A stretch of 64,000 nt of DNA. Source: VRUE01 sp963819755. GTDB taxonomy: Bacteria; Actinomycetota; Thermoleophilia; Solirubrobacterales; 70-9. A program made the position numbers and the translations under genes. This document shows positions 40,406-49,216 of this stretch, piece after piece. The notes under the pieces were generated by a model, which made no database searches, had not been told where the DNA came from, and was given only the letters and a program-made list of their open reading frames with translations. The stretch is taken from the NCBI GenBank assembly GCA_963819755.1, contig CAWFXB010000001.1, positions 868,001-932,000 of the forward strand. Reading direction: 5' to 3'. How positions within the stretch are numbered: position 1 is the stretch's first letter; each line of letters opens with the position of its first letter.

Positions 40406-42568
40406 TCAAAGCGGGATCGGGTCAGAGGCGCCAGCACCAAAGCGGCGGTGGGCGGCATCGAGCAATGGCCCCAGCTCGGGAACGTCGAGCGAGCCGTGGT
40501 CCCGCAGCAGGGTCAGCACCTCGTCGCGGGCGGCGACCAGCAGCGGCGTTTCCTCCGGCAGCTCGGCGACCGCGAAGCGAGGCAGGCCGCTTTGCCGCGT
40601 TCCAAGCACCTCGCCCTCGCCGCGGAGGCTGAGGTCGATCTCAGCCAGCTTGAAGCCATCGCGCTCGCGCTCCACCGCTTTCAACCGTCGCCTTGCCATC
40701 CCACCAGCGTCTTCGGGAAAGAGCAGGCAGTGGGAGCCGTGCGCTCCCCGGCCGACGCGCCCCCGCAGCTGGTGCAGCTGGGAGACGCCGTAGCGCTCCG
40801 CGCCCTCGATCACCATCACCGTCGCGTTGGGCACGTCGATGCCGACCTCGATCACGGTGGTCGCGACCAGGACATCGGTTTTCCCCGAGACAAATGCCTC
40901 CATCGCCTCGGCCTTGCGTGCGGACGGCATCTGGCCATGGATGACGCCGATCGAGAAGCCGTTCAGCTCCTCGCGGGCAAGCCGCTCGGCCTCGACCTCG
41001 GCGGCACGCCCCTGGATCTTCTCCGACTCCTCGACCAGCGGACAGACGACGAAAGCCTGGCGCCCGTCCCGCAGTTGGGCACGCACGAACTCGTAGGCCG
41101 CGCCGCGATCTTTCTCCTCGACGAGGCGCGTCTCGACCGGCTGCCGCCCGGCCGGCAGCTCGCGGAGGACGGTCGTGTCGAGATCGCCGTAGGCGGTCAG
41201 CGAGAGGGTTCGCGGGATCGGGGTCGCGGTCATGTGGAGCACATGGGGAACCATCCCCTCCACCTTCTTCTCGTCCAGAGCGCGCCTCTGCTCGACCCCG
41301 AAGCGGTGCTGCTCGTCGACGACGCAAAGCCCCAGGCGAGCGAAGCGCACTTTCGGATCGATCAGCGCGTGCGTGCCCACTGCAAGTCCCAGCTCCCCAG
41401 TGGCCAGCCGCTCCAGCGCCTCTCGCCGGCGCGCCGCCGGAGTCGCCCCGGTCAGCAGCGTAAATGGGGTGCCTTCTTCGGCCAGCAGCTTCCCCAACGT
41501 CACCGCGTGCTGCTCGGCAAGCGTCTCGGTGGGTGCCATCAAGACCGCCTGGAAGCCGGCTTCGAGCGCTCGCAGCATCGAGTAGAGAGCGACGACGGTC
41601 TTCCCCGAGCCGACCTCCCCCATCAGCAGCCGCTGCATCGGCTCGCCGGAGTCGAGGTCGCCATCGATCTCATCGAACGCCCTCAGCTGATCCCGCGTCG
41701 GCTCGAATGGCAAGGACTCGATCCATCTGCCCACAAGCTGCCCAGGCTTGCCCAGCTTCGGCGCCGGCCTCGCCGTTCGATGCGATTGCTTCCGAGTCGT
41801 GAGCAGCGCCTGGTACAGGAACAGCTCTTCGAACGCCAGCCGCGCACGTGCCTCCTCGACGTCCTCTTCTCGCTCGGGGAAATGCACGGCCTCGACCGCG
41901 TCCGCAGCCCCGGCAAGCCCCCTGCGCAGGCGCAGCTCTACCGGAAGAGGCTCGAGCACGTTCCCCACCCAGCGGACAGCTTGCTCCATCCATTGCCTAA
42001 TGCGTTGGGCTTTGAGTGCCTCGGTTGCGGGATGCACCGGAACCAGTTTTTGCTCCTCTCCCACGTGGACCCGTGGGCCGTCCGCCATAACCTCATATTC
42101 CGAAACCCGAAAACCACGTTTGTCCCTGGAGCCAGTCAGCAGGAGCGACCCGCCCGGGGTCAGCTTCTGCGCCACCCAGGGCTGGTTGAACCACGTCGCC
42201 CTGACAGACCCGCTTTCGTCGCCGACTTTGACCGAGAGGATCGAGAGCCCGCGGCGGCGAAAGTTGCTCGGCGATCCGAGCACCTCGACGAGCACGGTCG
42301 CCTGCTTTTTCGGCTCCAGACCGGCCACCGGGACGATCGTGCGGTCGCGGTGGCTGTGGGGGAAGCGCAGGAGAAGGTCGCCGACGGTCCCGATGCCCGC
42401 TTCCGCAGCAGCCTCTGCCAGTTTGGGCCCGACCCCCTCCAGGGTCTCCAGCGAGATATCCAGCGCGCTCGGCCGCGGCCAGTGAACGGGGGCGTCGAGC
42501 AGTTGCGCCCGGGTCAGCTCCGTAGCGCCGGCGAAGGCGCGAGCTACTGGGCGGCTAGCAGCCACCAC
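40406..42568 (-). CDS. recG: ATP-dependent DNA helicase RecG
   Basis: 720 residues from a GTG at 42568, overlapping the upstream gene by 25 bases; the first ~30 residues are weakly conserved-looking and a later start is possible. The N-terminal wedge domain (LETLEGVGPKLAEAAAEAGI, LLLRFPHSHRDRT) is followed by the helicase core: MGEVGSGKTVVALYSMLRAL, VVDEQHRFGVEQRRAL, HMTATPIPRTLSLTAYGDLD, GQMPSARKAEAMEAFVSGKT and HQLRGRVGRGAHGSHCLLFP. It rescues stalled forks and remodels Holliday junctions. Confidence 0.97.
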   Translation of the reverse strand: MVAASRPVARAFAGATELTRAQLLDAPVHWPRPSALDISLETLEGVGPKLAEAAAEAGIGTVGDLLLRFPHSHRDRTIVPVAGLEPKKQATVLVEVLGSPSNFRRRGLSILSVKVGDESGSVRATWFNQPWVAQKLTPGGSLLLTGSRDKRGFRVSEYEVMADGPRVHVGEEQKLVPVHPATEALKAQRIRQWMEQAVRWVGNVLEPLPVELRLRRGLAGAADAVEAVHFPEREEDVEEARARLAFEELFLYQALLTTRKQSHRTARPAPKLGKPGQLVGRWIESLPFEPTRDQLRAFDEIDGDLDSGEPMQRLLMGEVGSGKTVVALYSMLRALEAGFQAVLMAPTETLAEQHAVTLGKLLAEEGTPFTLLTGATPAARRREALERLATGELGLAVGTHALIDPKVRFARLGLCVVDEQHRFGVEQRRALDEKKVEGMVPHVLHMTATPIPRTLSLTAYGDLDTTVLRELPAGRQPVETRLVEEKDRGAAYEFVRAQLRDGRQAFVVCPLVEESEKIQGRAAEVEAERLAREELNGFSIGVIHGQMPSARKAEAMEAFVSGKTDVLVATTVIEVGIDVPNATVMVIEGAERYGVSQLHQLRGRVGRGAHGSHCLLFPEDAGGMARRRLKAVERERDGFKLAEIDLSLRGEGEVLGTRQSGLPRFAVAELPEETPLLVAARDEVLTLLRDHGSLDVPELGPLLDAAHRRFGAGASDPIPL

Positions 42569-44175
42569 CAGCTCGGCTGTCCCCCCTCGTGGGTCTCGAC
42601 CTCGACCCCGTCCGGAACGTGGGTGTCGATCTCCTCGAGCGGGATCGGGGCGTCCTTACCAGCCAGGATCGTGACGATCTCGGCGCCCTCGGCAAGACCC
42701 TCCAGCGTGGTTGCGAGGGTCGAGCCCGCGCCGCCCCAGGCGACGATCTCCTCGCCGACGAAGCCAACCGCGTCGCCCATGCGGAAACGCCCCTGCGCGT
42801 CGTCGCGAGCAGCAGGCGCGACGCCGCCGGCGACGATCCCCTCTAGAGCCGCCGCGAGCCGCTCGGCGTTCTCCTCGGCGGACCTCCCGGGGTCGAGTTC
42901 GACCAGGGCCAGCAGGCCGGCCTGCTGCGAGGTCGCGGCGACGACCCGCGCCGGCTTCTCCGACAGCTCGCAGGCACGCTCGGCGGCCATGATCACGTTC
43001 GAGGAGCTGGGCAGGACCAGGACCTCTTCGGCCGGTACCTCGTGGATCCCGGCAAGCAGCTCGTAGGTCGACGGGTTGAGGGTCTCGCCACCGGGCACGA
43101 CGTGCGCCCCCAGCTCGGCAAAGAGCCGCTCGAGACCGTCGCCCGCGGCGACCGCGAGGGCCCCCGTGCGCCCGCCCCCCAATCGAGCCTGACGCTCGGC
43201 GATCTGCTCACGCATGTCGGCTACGTCGAGGTTGGTGACCTGGCCGGCGCCCTCGAACAGCGCCACGGCGGCTTCGGGCTCGTCGGTGTGGACGTGGACC
43301 TTGAGCGTCACCTCGTCGCCGACGACGAGCACCGAGTCGCCCAGTCCCTCCAGGCGGGGCAGAAAATCGCGTGCCGCGAGGCCAGCTCCGGAGACGATGA
43401 AGTTGGTGCAGTAGCGGTAGCGGCTGTCCTCGTGGTGGGGACGGCTGAGCGGCGGGGCGTCGTGGTGTGAGACCTCCGGTACCTCGCCGCCGTCTCCACG
43501 CAGACCGGCAACCACTCCGGCGAGGATCAACACCAGGCCGTAGCCACCGGCGTCGACGACACCCGACTCGCGCAGCACCTCGAGCTGCTCTGGCGTTCGC
43601 TCGACCGCCCGCTGGCCGTCGGCGATCGCCTGCTCGAGAACCTCGGCGAGGACAGCGTCCTGCTGCTCCTCGCTGACGCCCTGGTCGAGGCGCTGCTTCT
43701 CCGCCTCGAGATGGGCGAGCTGGCGGGCGATCGAGTGCGCCATCTCGCGAAAGACGGTGAGCATCGTCCCCTCGGCCGGGTCGCGGACCGAGGCGTAGGC
43801 GGCGTCGGCCGCGCTGGCGAAGGCCGATGCGACGAGCACCGGGTCGACCAGCTCGCCGGGCCGGCTGGCGAGCTCCTCGGCGGCCCCGCGGACGATCTGG
43901 CTGAGGATCACGCCCGAGTTGCCCCGGGCCCCCATCAACGCCGCGCGGGCCAGCGCCTGGACGAGCTCGGTGCGGCCGACCTCGTCGACCTCGAGGCCGT
44001 CGAGGCGGTCGAGCTCCTCCATCACGGCGCGCATCGTCATCGCCATGTTGTCGCCGGTGTCGCCGTCGGCGACCGGAAACACGTTGAGGTCGTTGACCTC
44101 CTGGCGGCGCTCCTCCAGGTGGGCATAGGCAGACGTGACTACGCGCCGGAAGCGCGCGATCGAGGGATCGGGCAT
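42544..44175 (-). CDS. FakA-like DAK/DegV-associated kinase
   Basis: 543 residues from the ATG at 44175. The N-terminal DhaL/Dak2 domain has NVFPVADGDTGDNMAMTMRA (Mg-binding Asp residues) and ALMGARGNSGVILSQIVRG. The middle and C-terminal regions (RYRYCTNFIVSGAGLAARDF, GTTLA-type end VEVETHEGGQPSWWWLLA) match the fatty acid kinase FakA family, which phosphorylates fatty acids bound to a DegV-type FakB. No fakB is seen nearby. The usual rpmB neighbour is 2.4 kb away, because a transporter gene on the other strand lies between. Confidence 0.9.
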   Translation of the reverse strand: MPDPSIARFRRVVTSAYAHLEERRQEVNDLNVFPVADGDTGDNMAMTMRAVMEELDRLDGLEVDEVGRTELVQALARAALMGARGNSGVILSQIVRGAAEELASRPGELVDPVLVASAFASAADAAYASVRDPAEGTMLTVFREMAHSIARQLAHLEAEKQRLDQGVSEEQQDAVLAEVLEQAIADGQRAVERTPEQLEVLRESGVVDAGGYGLVLILAGVVAGLRGDGGEVPEVSHHDAPPLSRPHHEDSRYRYCTNFIVSGAGLAARDFLPRLEGLGDSVLVVGDEVTLKVHVHTDEPEAAVALFEGAGQVTNLDVADMREQIAERQARLGGGRTGALAVAAGDGLERLFAELGAHVVPGGETLNPSTYELLAGIHEVPAEEVLVLPSSSNVIMAAERACELSEKPARVVAATSQQAGLLALVELDPGRSAEENAERLAAALEGIVAGGVAPAARDDAQGRFRMGDAVGFVGEEIVAWGGAGSTLATTLEGLAEGAEIVTILAGKDAPIPLEEIDTHVPDGVEVETHEGGQPSWWWLLAAQ

Positions 44176-44254
44176 CGCTCGAAATCTAGCTGCCATCGCC
44201 GGATGCGCCGCTCAGACGAACCGACCGACTGGGTTCGCTACGGTGCGACGCTCG

Positions 44255-46444
44255 ATGAGACGCTTCGCAACCTGGACCACCGGGCACCGCAAGACCGTGA
44301 TCTTCGGCTGGATCGCCGCCCTGATCGTGATCGGAATAATCGCCGGCTCGGTCGGCTCGGCCTTCAGCGAAGAATTCAAGCTGCCGTCTTCGGATTCCCA
44401 GGAAGCCTTCGACCTGCTGGAACACAAATTCCCGCAGCAGTCCGGGGTTACCGCGGAAATCGTCTACAAGGCGCCGGCCGGAGCCGGCTCGGCCGCGGTG
44501 AAGCAGAAGATGGAGGGCGTCTTCGCCGAAGCGGAAAAGCTGCCGCACGTCAGCGAAGTCGCCAGCCCCTACGCGTCCGGCGGCGCCGCGGCGATCAGCA
44601 AGAACGGCGAAATCGCCTACGCGACGGTCCAGTACGACACCACCACCGACAAGCTCGAAAAGAGCGACATCAAGAAGCTGGTCGCGATCGGCCACACGGC
44701 GTCAAGCGACGGGCTGCAGGTCGAGGTCGGTGGAGCGCCGGTCGAGGAAGTCCGCTCCGAAGAAGAAGGCGGCGACTCCTCCTTCGCGATCGGCCTGCTC
44801 GCCGCCGTCTTGATCCTGCTGCTGACCTTCGGCTCGGTGGTGGCGATGGGCCTGCCGCTGCTCACCGCCCTGTTCGCGCTCGGTGTCGGGATCAGCCTGA
44901 TCACGCTCGGCACCCACGTCTTCGACACCGCCAACTTCGCGCCCCAGTTGGCGGCGATGATCGGACTCGGCGTCGGCATCGACTACGCGCTCTTCATCCT
45001 CACCCGCTTCCGCAACGGCCTCGACGACGGGCTGGAGCCTCGCGACGCGGCGATCGCGGCCGTCGATACCGCCGGCCGTGCGGTCCTCTTCGCCGGCGTC
45101 ACCGTGATCATCTCGCTAATGGGGATGCTGCTGCTCGGCATCAGCTTCCTCTACGGGGTGGCGATGTCGGCGGCGCTGGCGGTGCTGTTCACGATGATCG
45201 CGGCGCTGACCCTGCTGCCGGCGCTGCTGACGATCGCCGGCCGCCGCGTCGACCGCCTGCGCATTCCCGGCCTGGGGAAGCGCGAGCCATCCACGGCCGA
45301 AGACACGCGCTGGTTCCGCTGGAGCCGTGAGATCCAACGGCGGCCGGTGCTCTCGGCCTTGCTCTCCGGGGGGCTGCTGATCGCCCTCTGCATCCCGACC
45401 CTCTCGCTGCGCCTCGGCTCCAACGACGCCGGCACCGACCCCGCCGGCTCCTCGACGCGCGAAGCGTACGACCTGCTGGCGGAGGGCTTCGGCCCCGGCT
45501 TCAACGGTCCGTTCCAAATGGTCGCGGCGCTGCCGGGCAAGGGCGAAGACCAGGCGCTCGTGACCCTGCGCAAGACCCTGAAGAACGAAGAAGGGGTGGC
45601 GAAAGTCACCTCGATCACGCTGAATCCCGCCGAAGACACCGGCGTGTTCCAGCTCTACCCGACGACCTCGCCGCAGAGCGCCGACACGACGGCGCTGCTC
45701 GACCACATCCGCAACGACGTCCTGCCGCCGATCGAGCAGAAGACCGGAGCCCAGCTCCACGTCGGCGGCATCACGGCGATCTTCGAGGACTTCGGCGACG
45801 CGATCTCCGAAAAGCTGCCGCTCTTCATCGGCGTCGTCGTGCTGCTCTCGGCGCTGCTGCTGATGATCGTCTTCCGCTCCGTCCTCGTGCCGCTGAAGGC
45901 GATGGTGATGAACCTGCTCAGCATCGGCGCCGCCTTCGGCCTGATCGTCGCCGTCTTCCAGTGGGGCTGGGGCGCGAGCATCATCGGCGTCGACGGGACC
46001 GGGCCGATCATCTCTTTCTTCCCCGTCTTCCTCTTCGCGATCGTCTTCGGGCTCTCGATGGACTACGAGGTCTTCCTGATGTCGCGCATCCACGAGGAGT
46101 GGGAGCACTCGCACGACGCGACCGCCTCGGTCACCCGTGGCCTCGCCCTGACCGGACGCGTGATCACCGCCGCCGCGGCGATCATGGTCACCGTCTTCGC
46201 CTCGTTCATGATCGGCGAAGACCGGATCATCAAACTCTTCGGCCTCGGCCTGGCCTCCGCGGTCTTCATCGACGCAGTGATCATCCGCTCGGTCCTCGTG
46301 CCGGCGGTGATGCAGCTGTTCGGCAAGAGCGCCTGGTGGCTGCCGGACTGGCTGGACCGGATCCTCCCCCGCCTCCACGTAGAGCCCGCAGAGGGCGACC
46401 CCGCACCAACGGGCGAGCATCCCGTCGTAGTGCAGGCGGACTGA
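44255..46444 (+). CDS. MMPL/RND-family membrane transporter
   Basis: 729 residues from the ATG at 44255. Helix 1 (VIFGWIAALIVIGIIAGSVG) is followed by a periplasmic domain, then a six-helix bundle with the MMPL signature GVGIDYALFILTRFRNGLDD. The layout repeats in the second half, ending with GLSMDYEVFLMSRIHEEWEH. Proton-driven export of lipids or hydrophobic compounds is the known role of this family. The substrate is unknown. Divergent from the FakA-like gene with 79 bases between starts, which may imply a shared lipid theme, but this is inference. Confidence 0.92.
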   Translation: MRRFATWTTGHRKTVIFGWIAALIVIGIIAGSVGSAFSEEFKLPSSDSQEAFDLLEHKFPQQSGVTAEIVYKAPAGAGSAAVKQKMEGVFAEAEKLPHVSEVASPYASGGAAAISKNGEIAYATVQYDTTTDKLEKSDIKKLVAIGHTASSDGLQVEVGGAPVEEVRSEEEGGDSSFAIGLLAAVLILLLTFGSVVAMGLPLLTALFALGVGISLITLGTHVFDTANFAPQLAAMIGLGVGIDYALFILTRFRNGLDDGLEPRDAAIAAVDTAGRAVLFAGVTVIISLMGMLLLGISFLYGVAMSAALAVLFTMIAALTLLPALLTIAGRRVDRLRIPGLGKREPSTAEDTRWFRWSREIQRRPVLSALLSGGLLIALCIPTLSLRLGSNDAGTDPAGSSTREAYDLLAEGFGPGFNGPFQMVAALPGKGEDQALVTLRKTLKNEEGVAKVTSITLNPAEDTGVFQLYPTTSPQSADTTALLDHIRNDVLPPIEQKTGAQLHVGGITAIFEDFGDAISEKLPLFIGVVVLLSALLLMIVFRSVLVPLKAMVMNLLSIGAAFGLIVAVFQWGWGASIIGVDGTGPIISFFPVFLFAIVFGLSMDYEVFLMSRIHEEWEHSHDATASVTRGLALTGRVITAAAAIMVTVFASFMIGEDRIIKLFGLGLASAVFIDAVIIRSVLVPAVMQLFGKSAWWLPDWLDRILPRLHVEPAEGDPAPTGEHPVVVQAD

Positions 46445-46558
46445 TAACCAGCGTCCCCTGAGGTCGTAGGACCAAACGAGGGCGTGGCGGCGGCGGAGCG
46501 GCAGTGCCTTCGCACGACGCGTAGCCGCCGGTGCGTCCTCGCGCCGTGTCTTACGGCC

Positions 46559-46750
46559 TCAGGCGGCCTTTGTGACCTTGTTGGCCTTGAGGCAGCGCGT
46601 GCAGACGTAGGTCCGCAGCTTGCGACCCCGCTCTTCGATCCGCACCTTCTGCAGGTTCGGGTCGAAGCGCCGCTTCGTGGCGACCATCGAGTGGCTTCGG
46701 GACTGGCCGAACGCCGGTCCCTTGCCGCAGCTGTGGCATACCTTGGCCAT
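46559..46750 (-). CDS. rpmB: ribosomal protein L28, zinc-binding form
   Basis: 63 residues. MAKVCHSCGKGPAFGQSRSH gives the first CxxC, and YVCTRCLKANKVTKAA the second. Family motifs KRRFDPNLQKVRI and RTYVCTRC are intact. It is the last gene after ribH on the same strand (26-base gap), so it may be expressed with the riboflavin operon. A GC-rich, gene-free 114 bases separates it from the transporter gene. Confidence 0.96.
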   Translation of the reverse strand: MAKVCHSCGKGPAFGQSRSHSMVATKRRFDPNLQKVRIEERGRKLRTYVCTRCLKANKVTKAA

Positions 46751-46776
46751 CGGGTCGTGGATGGTACAGGTCGCCG

Positions 46777-47295
46777 TCAGCCGTCGCGGCCGTGCCAGCG
46801 GTAGGGGTTGATCGCCCCTTTGTGGAGGGCCATGCGGGCGACGGTCAGGGCTGCGTTGCGGCCCTGGTCGCGCTTGTCGCCGTTGGCGCGGGCGATCGCC
46901 TGCTCCATCGTGTCGCAGGTGATCACACCGAATGCGCAGGGGACGCCGGTCGCCAGCTGCACGTCCTGAATGCCGCGGGCGGCCTCGGCGCAGACGAAGT
47001 CGTAGTGGTCGGTCTCGCCACGGATGACGACACCGAGGCAGGCAACCCCAGCGTAGCGTTCGGTCGTCGCGAGCAGCTTGGCGGCGAAGGGCAGCTCGTA
47101 GGCGCCGGGAACCGAGACCTCGCTCACCGCCGAGGCGGGCACGCCGGCCAGCTCGAAGCCTTCGCGGGCCCCGCTGAGCATGCGGACGGCCAGGTCCTCG
47201 TAGAAGCGACCGATACAAACGGCGAAGCCGAGCGCGGAGAGGGTCGAGCGCTCGCCCTCGGCGAAGCTCTCCAGGAACGCGCCGGGCTCAGCCAC
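46777..47295 (-). CDS. ribH: 6,7-dimethyl-8-ribityllumazine synthase
   Basis: 172 residues. SVPGAYELPFAAKLLATTER, GVVIRGETDHYDFVCAEAA and ATGVPCAFGVITCDTMEQAI are family signatures, with the catalytic His in the TDHYDF motif. It condenses the two substrates to lumazine, the direct precursor of riboflavin. Its start overlaps ribBA by 8 bases. The riboflavin genes run ribD-ribE-ribBA-ribH in transcription order. Confidence 0.96.
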   Translation of the reverse strand: MAEPGAFLESFAEGERSTLSALGFAVCIGRFYEDLAVRMLSGAREGFELAGVPASAVSEVSVPGAYELPFAAKLLATTERYAGVACLGVVIRGETDHYDFVCAEAARGIQDVQLATGVPCAFGVITCDTMEQAIARANGDKRDQGRNAALTVARMALHKGAINPYRWHGRDG

Positions 47296-48613
47296 CCGCG
47301 TTCCCCGCGTCGCGCTCCTCCTCGTCGTGGATCATCTCCTCGTCGAGCGCCAGGCCCTGGTGGTGCAGCGTGTGGCCCATCTTGTCGCGCTTGGCCCGCA
47401 GGTAGTCCTCGTTGTGAGCGTTGGGCGCGGACTCGATCGGCACCTGCTCGCTGACCGAGAGCCCGTAGCCCTCCAGCCCGACGATCTTTTTCGGGTTGTT
47501 GGTGAGGATGCGGATGCTGGTCAGGCCGAGGTCGCCGAGGATCTGGGCGCCGATGCCGTAATCGCGCAGGTCGGCGGGCAGGCCGAGCTTGAGGTTGGCC
47601 TCGACCGTGTCGGCCCCCTCCTCCTGGAGCTTGTAGGCGCGCAGCTTGTTGAGCAGGCCGATACCGCGGCCCTCCTGAGAGAGGTAGAGGAGGACGCCCT
47701 GGCCCTCCTGCTCGATCATCGCCAGCGCCGAGGCGAGCTGTTCGCCGCAGTCGCAGCGCATGCTGTGGAAGACGTCGCCGGTGAGGCACTCGCTGTGGAC
47801 CCGGACCAGCACGTCCTCCGCCCCGTCGACCTCGCCCTTGACCATCGCGACATGGTGTTTGTCGTCGATCAGGGAGCGGTAGCCGACCGCGGTGAAGTCG
47901 CCGAACGCGGTCGGCAGGCCGGTGTCGACGACGCGCTCGACCAGCTTCTCGGTGCGGCGGCGGTAGGCGATCAGCTCGGCGACGGTGATCATCTTCAGGC
48001 CGTGCTTCTCGCAGTAGGGCACCAGGTCCGGAACGCGAGCCATCGTGCCGTCGTCGTTCATCACCTCGCAGATCACGCCGGCGGGAGTGAGGTCGGCGAG
48101 ACGGGCGAGGTCGACGCTCGCCTCGGTGTGGCCGGTGCGCTCCAGGACGCCGCCCTCTTTGGCCCGCAGGGGGAACATGTGGCCAGGGACGACAATGTCG
48201 CGCGGACCGGAATTGGGGTCGATCGCGACCTGGATCGTGTGGGCGCGGTCGTGGGCGGAAATGCCCGTGCTGACCCCGCCGGCGGCCTCGATCGTCACCG
48301 TGAAGGCGGTCTGCAGTGGCGCCTCGTTCTTCGCCGCCATCAGGTTGAGGCCGAGGCGTTCGCAGCGTTCCGCGGTGAGCGCCAGGCAGATCAGCCCGCG
48401 CGCCTCCTTGGCCATGAAGTTGACCGCCTCGGGGGTGGCGAACTGGGCGGCCATCACGAGGTCGCCCTCGTTCTCGCGATCCTCGCCGTCGCAGACGACG
48501 ACCATGCGGCCGCGGCGGATCTCCTCGATCGCCTCCTCGATCGTCGAGAAGGGGCCCTCGCCCTCAACCCGCTCGGCTCTGTCTTGTCTCTGGGTCTCCG
48601 TCATCTGGCTCAC
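47288..48613 (-). CDS. ribBA: bifunctional DHBP synthase / GTP cyclohydrolase II
   Basis: 441 residues. The N-terminal DHBP synthase half has VVCDGEDRENEGDLVMAAQF, ISAHDRAHTIQVAI and GHTEASVDLARLADL. The C-terminal cyclohydrolase II half has VRVHSECLTGDVFHSMRCDC with the zinc cysteines, and EGRGIGLLNKLRAYKLQEEG. It supplies both precursors of riboflavin. The start overlaps ribE by 4 bases. Confidence 0.97.
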   Translation of the reverse strand: MSQMTETQRQDRAERVEGEGPFSTIEEAIEEIRRGRMVVVCDGEDRENEGDLVMAAQFATPEAVNFMAKEARGLICLALTAERCERLGLNLMAAKNEAPLQTAFTVTIEAAGGVSTGISAHDRAHTIQVAIDPNSGPRDIVVPGHMFPLRAKEGGVLERTGHTEASVDLARLADLTPAGVICEVMNDDGTMARVPDLVPYCEKHGLKMITVAELIAYRRRTEKLVERVVDTGLPTAFGDFTAVGYRSLIDDKHHVAMVKGEVDGAEDVLVRVHSECLTGDVFHSMRCDCGEQLASALAMIEQEGQGVLLYLSQEGRGIGLLNKLRAYKLQEEGADTVEANLKLGLPADLRDYGIGAQILGDLGLTSIRILTNNPKKIVGLEGYGLSVSEQVPIESAPNAHNEDYLRAKRDKMGHTLHHQGLALDEEMIHDEEERDAGNAGG

Positions 48614-49215
48614 GCTCGCTCCTTTCCAGCGAATGGTGCCATCAACCGCTCCACATGCTTTGCGATCACGTCACACTCGACATTCAGCTTGCGCCCCGGC
48701 GAGGCTTCGCCCAGGGTCGTGCGCTCCAGCGTCTCGGGGATCAGCGAGACCTCGAGCCAATCCTCCCCCAGTTCGGCGACCGTGAGGCTGACCCCGTCAA
48801 GGGTGATCGAGCCCTTGTCGATCGCGTAACGCAACAGGTCGCGGTCGAGCGCGACGCGCAGGCGCTTGGCGAAACCGTCCCCCTCGATTGAGACGACCTC
48901 CCCGACGCCGTCGACGTGCCCTTGGACGATGTGGCCGCCCAGGCGATCGGAAGCCTTCATCGCAAGCTCCAGGTTGACCCGACTGCCGACCCCGAGCCCG
49001 GCAAGCGCGGTCACCTCCAGCGTCTGGTTCATCGCCTCGGTCTCGAAGCCATTGCCGTCGACGGTCGTGGCGGTAAGGCAAGCGCCGTTGACGGCGACCG
49101 AGTCGCCAAGCTCGATCTCAGCCGCCAGCGAGGTCGCGATTCGCAAACGGGCGCCCGCAGCGCCAAAATCGAGCGACTCGACCGTGCCGACATCCTGGAT
49201 CAGTCCGGTGAACAT
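48610..49215 (-). CDS. ribE: riboflavin synthase alpha subunit
   Basis: 201 residues. Two tandem barrels are evident: MFTGLIQDVGTVESLDFGAA with VNGACLTATTVDGNGF, then GGHIVQGHVDGVGEVVSIEG with GSITLDGVSLTVAELGEDWL. It dismutates lumazine to riboflavin. It starts 1 base after the ribD stop, so translation is coupled. Confidence 0.97.
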   Translation of the reverse strand: MFTGLIQDVGTVESLDFGAAGARLRIATSLAAEIELGDSVAVNGACLTATTVDGNGFETEAMNQTLEVTALAGLGVGSRVNLELAMKASDRLGGHIVQGHVDGVGEVVSIEGDGFAKRLRVALDRDLLRYAIDKGSITLDGVSLTVAELGEDWLEVSLIPETLERTTLGEASPGRKLNVECDVIAKHVERLMAPFAGKERA

Positions 49216-49216
49216 C

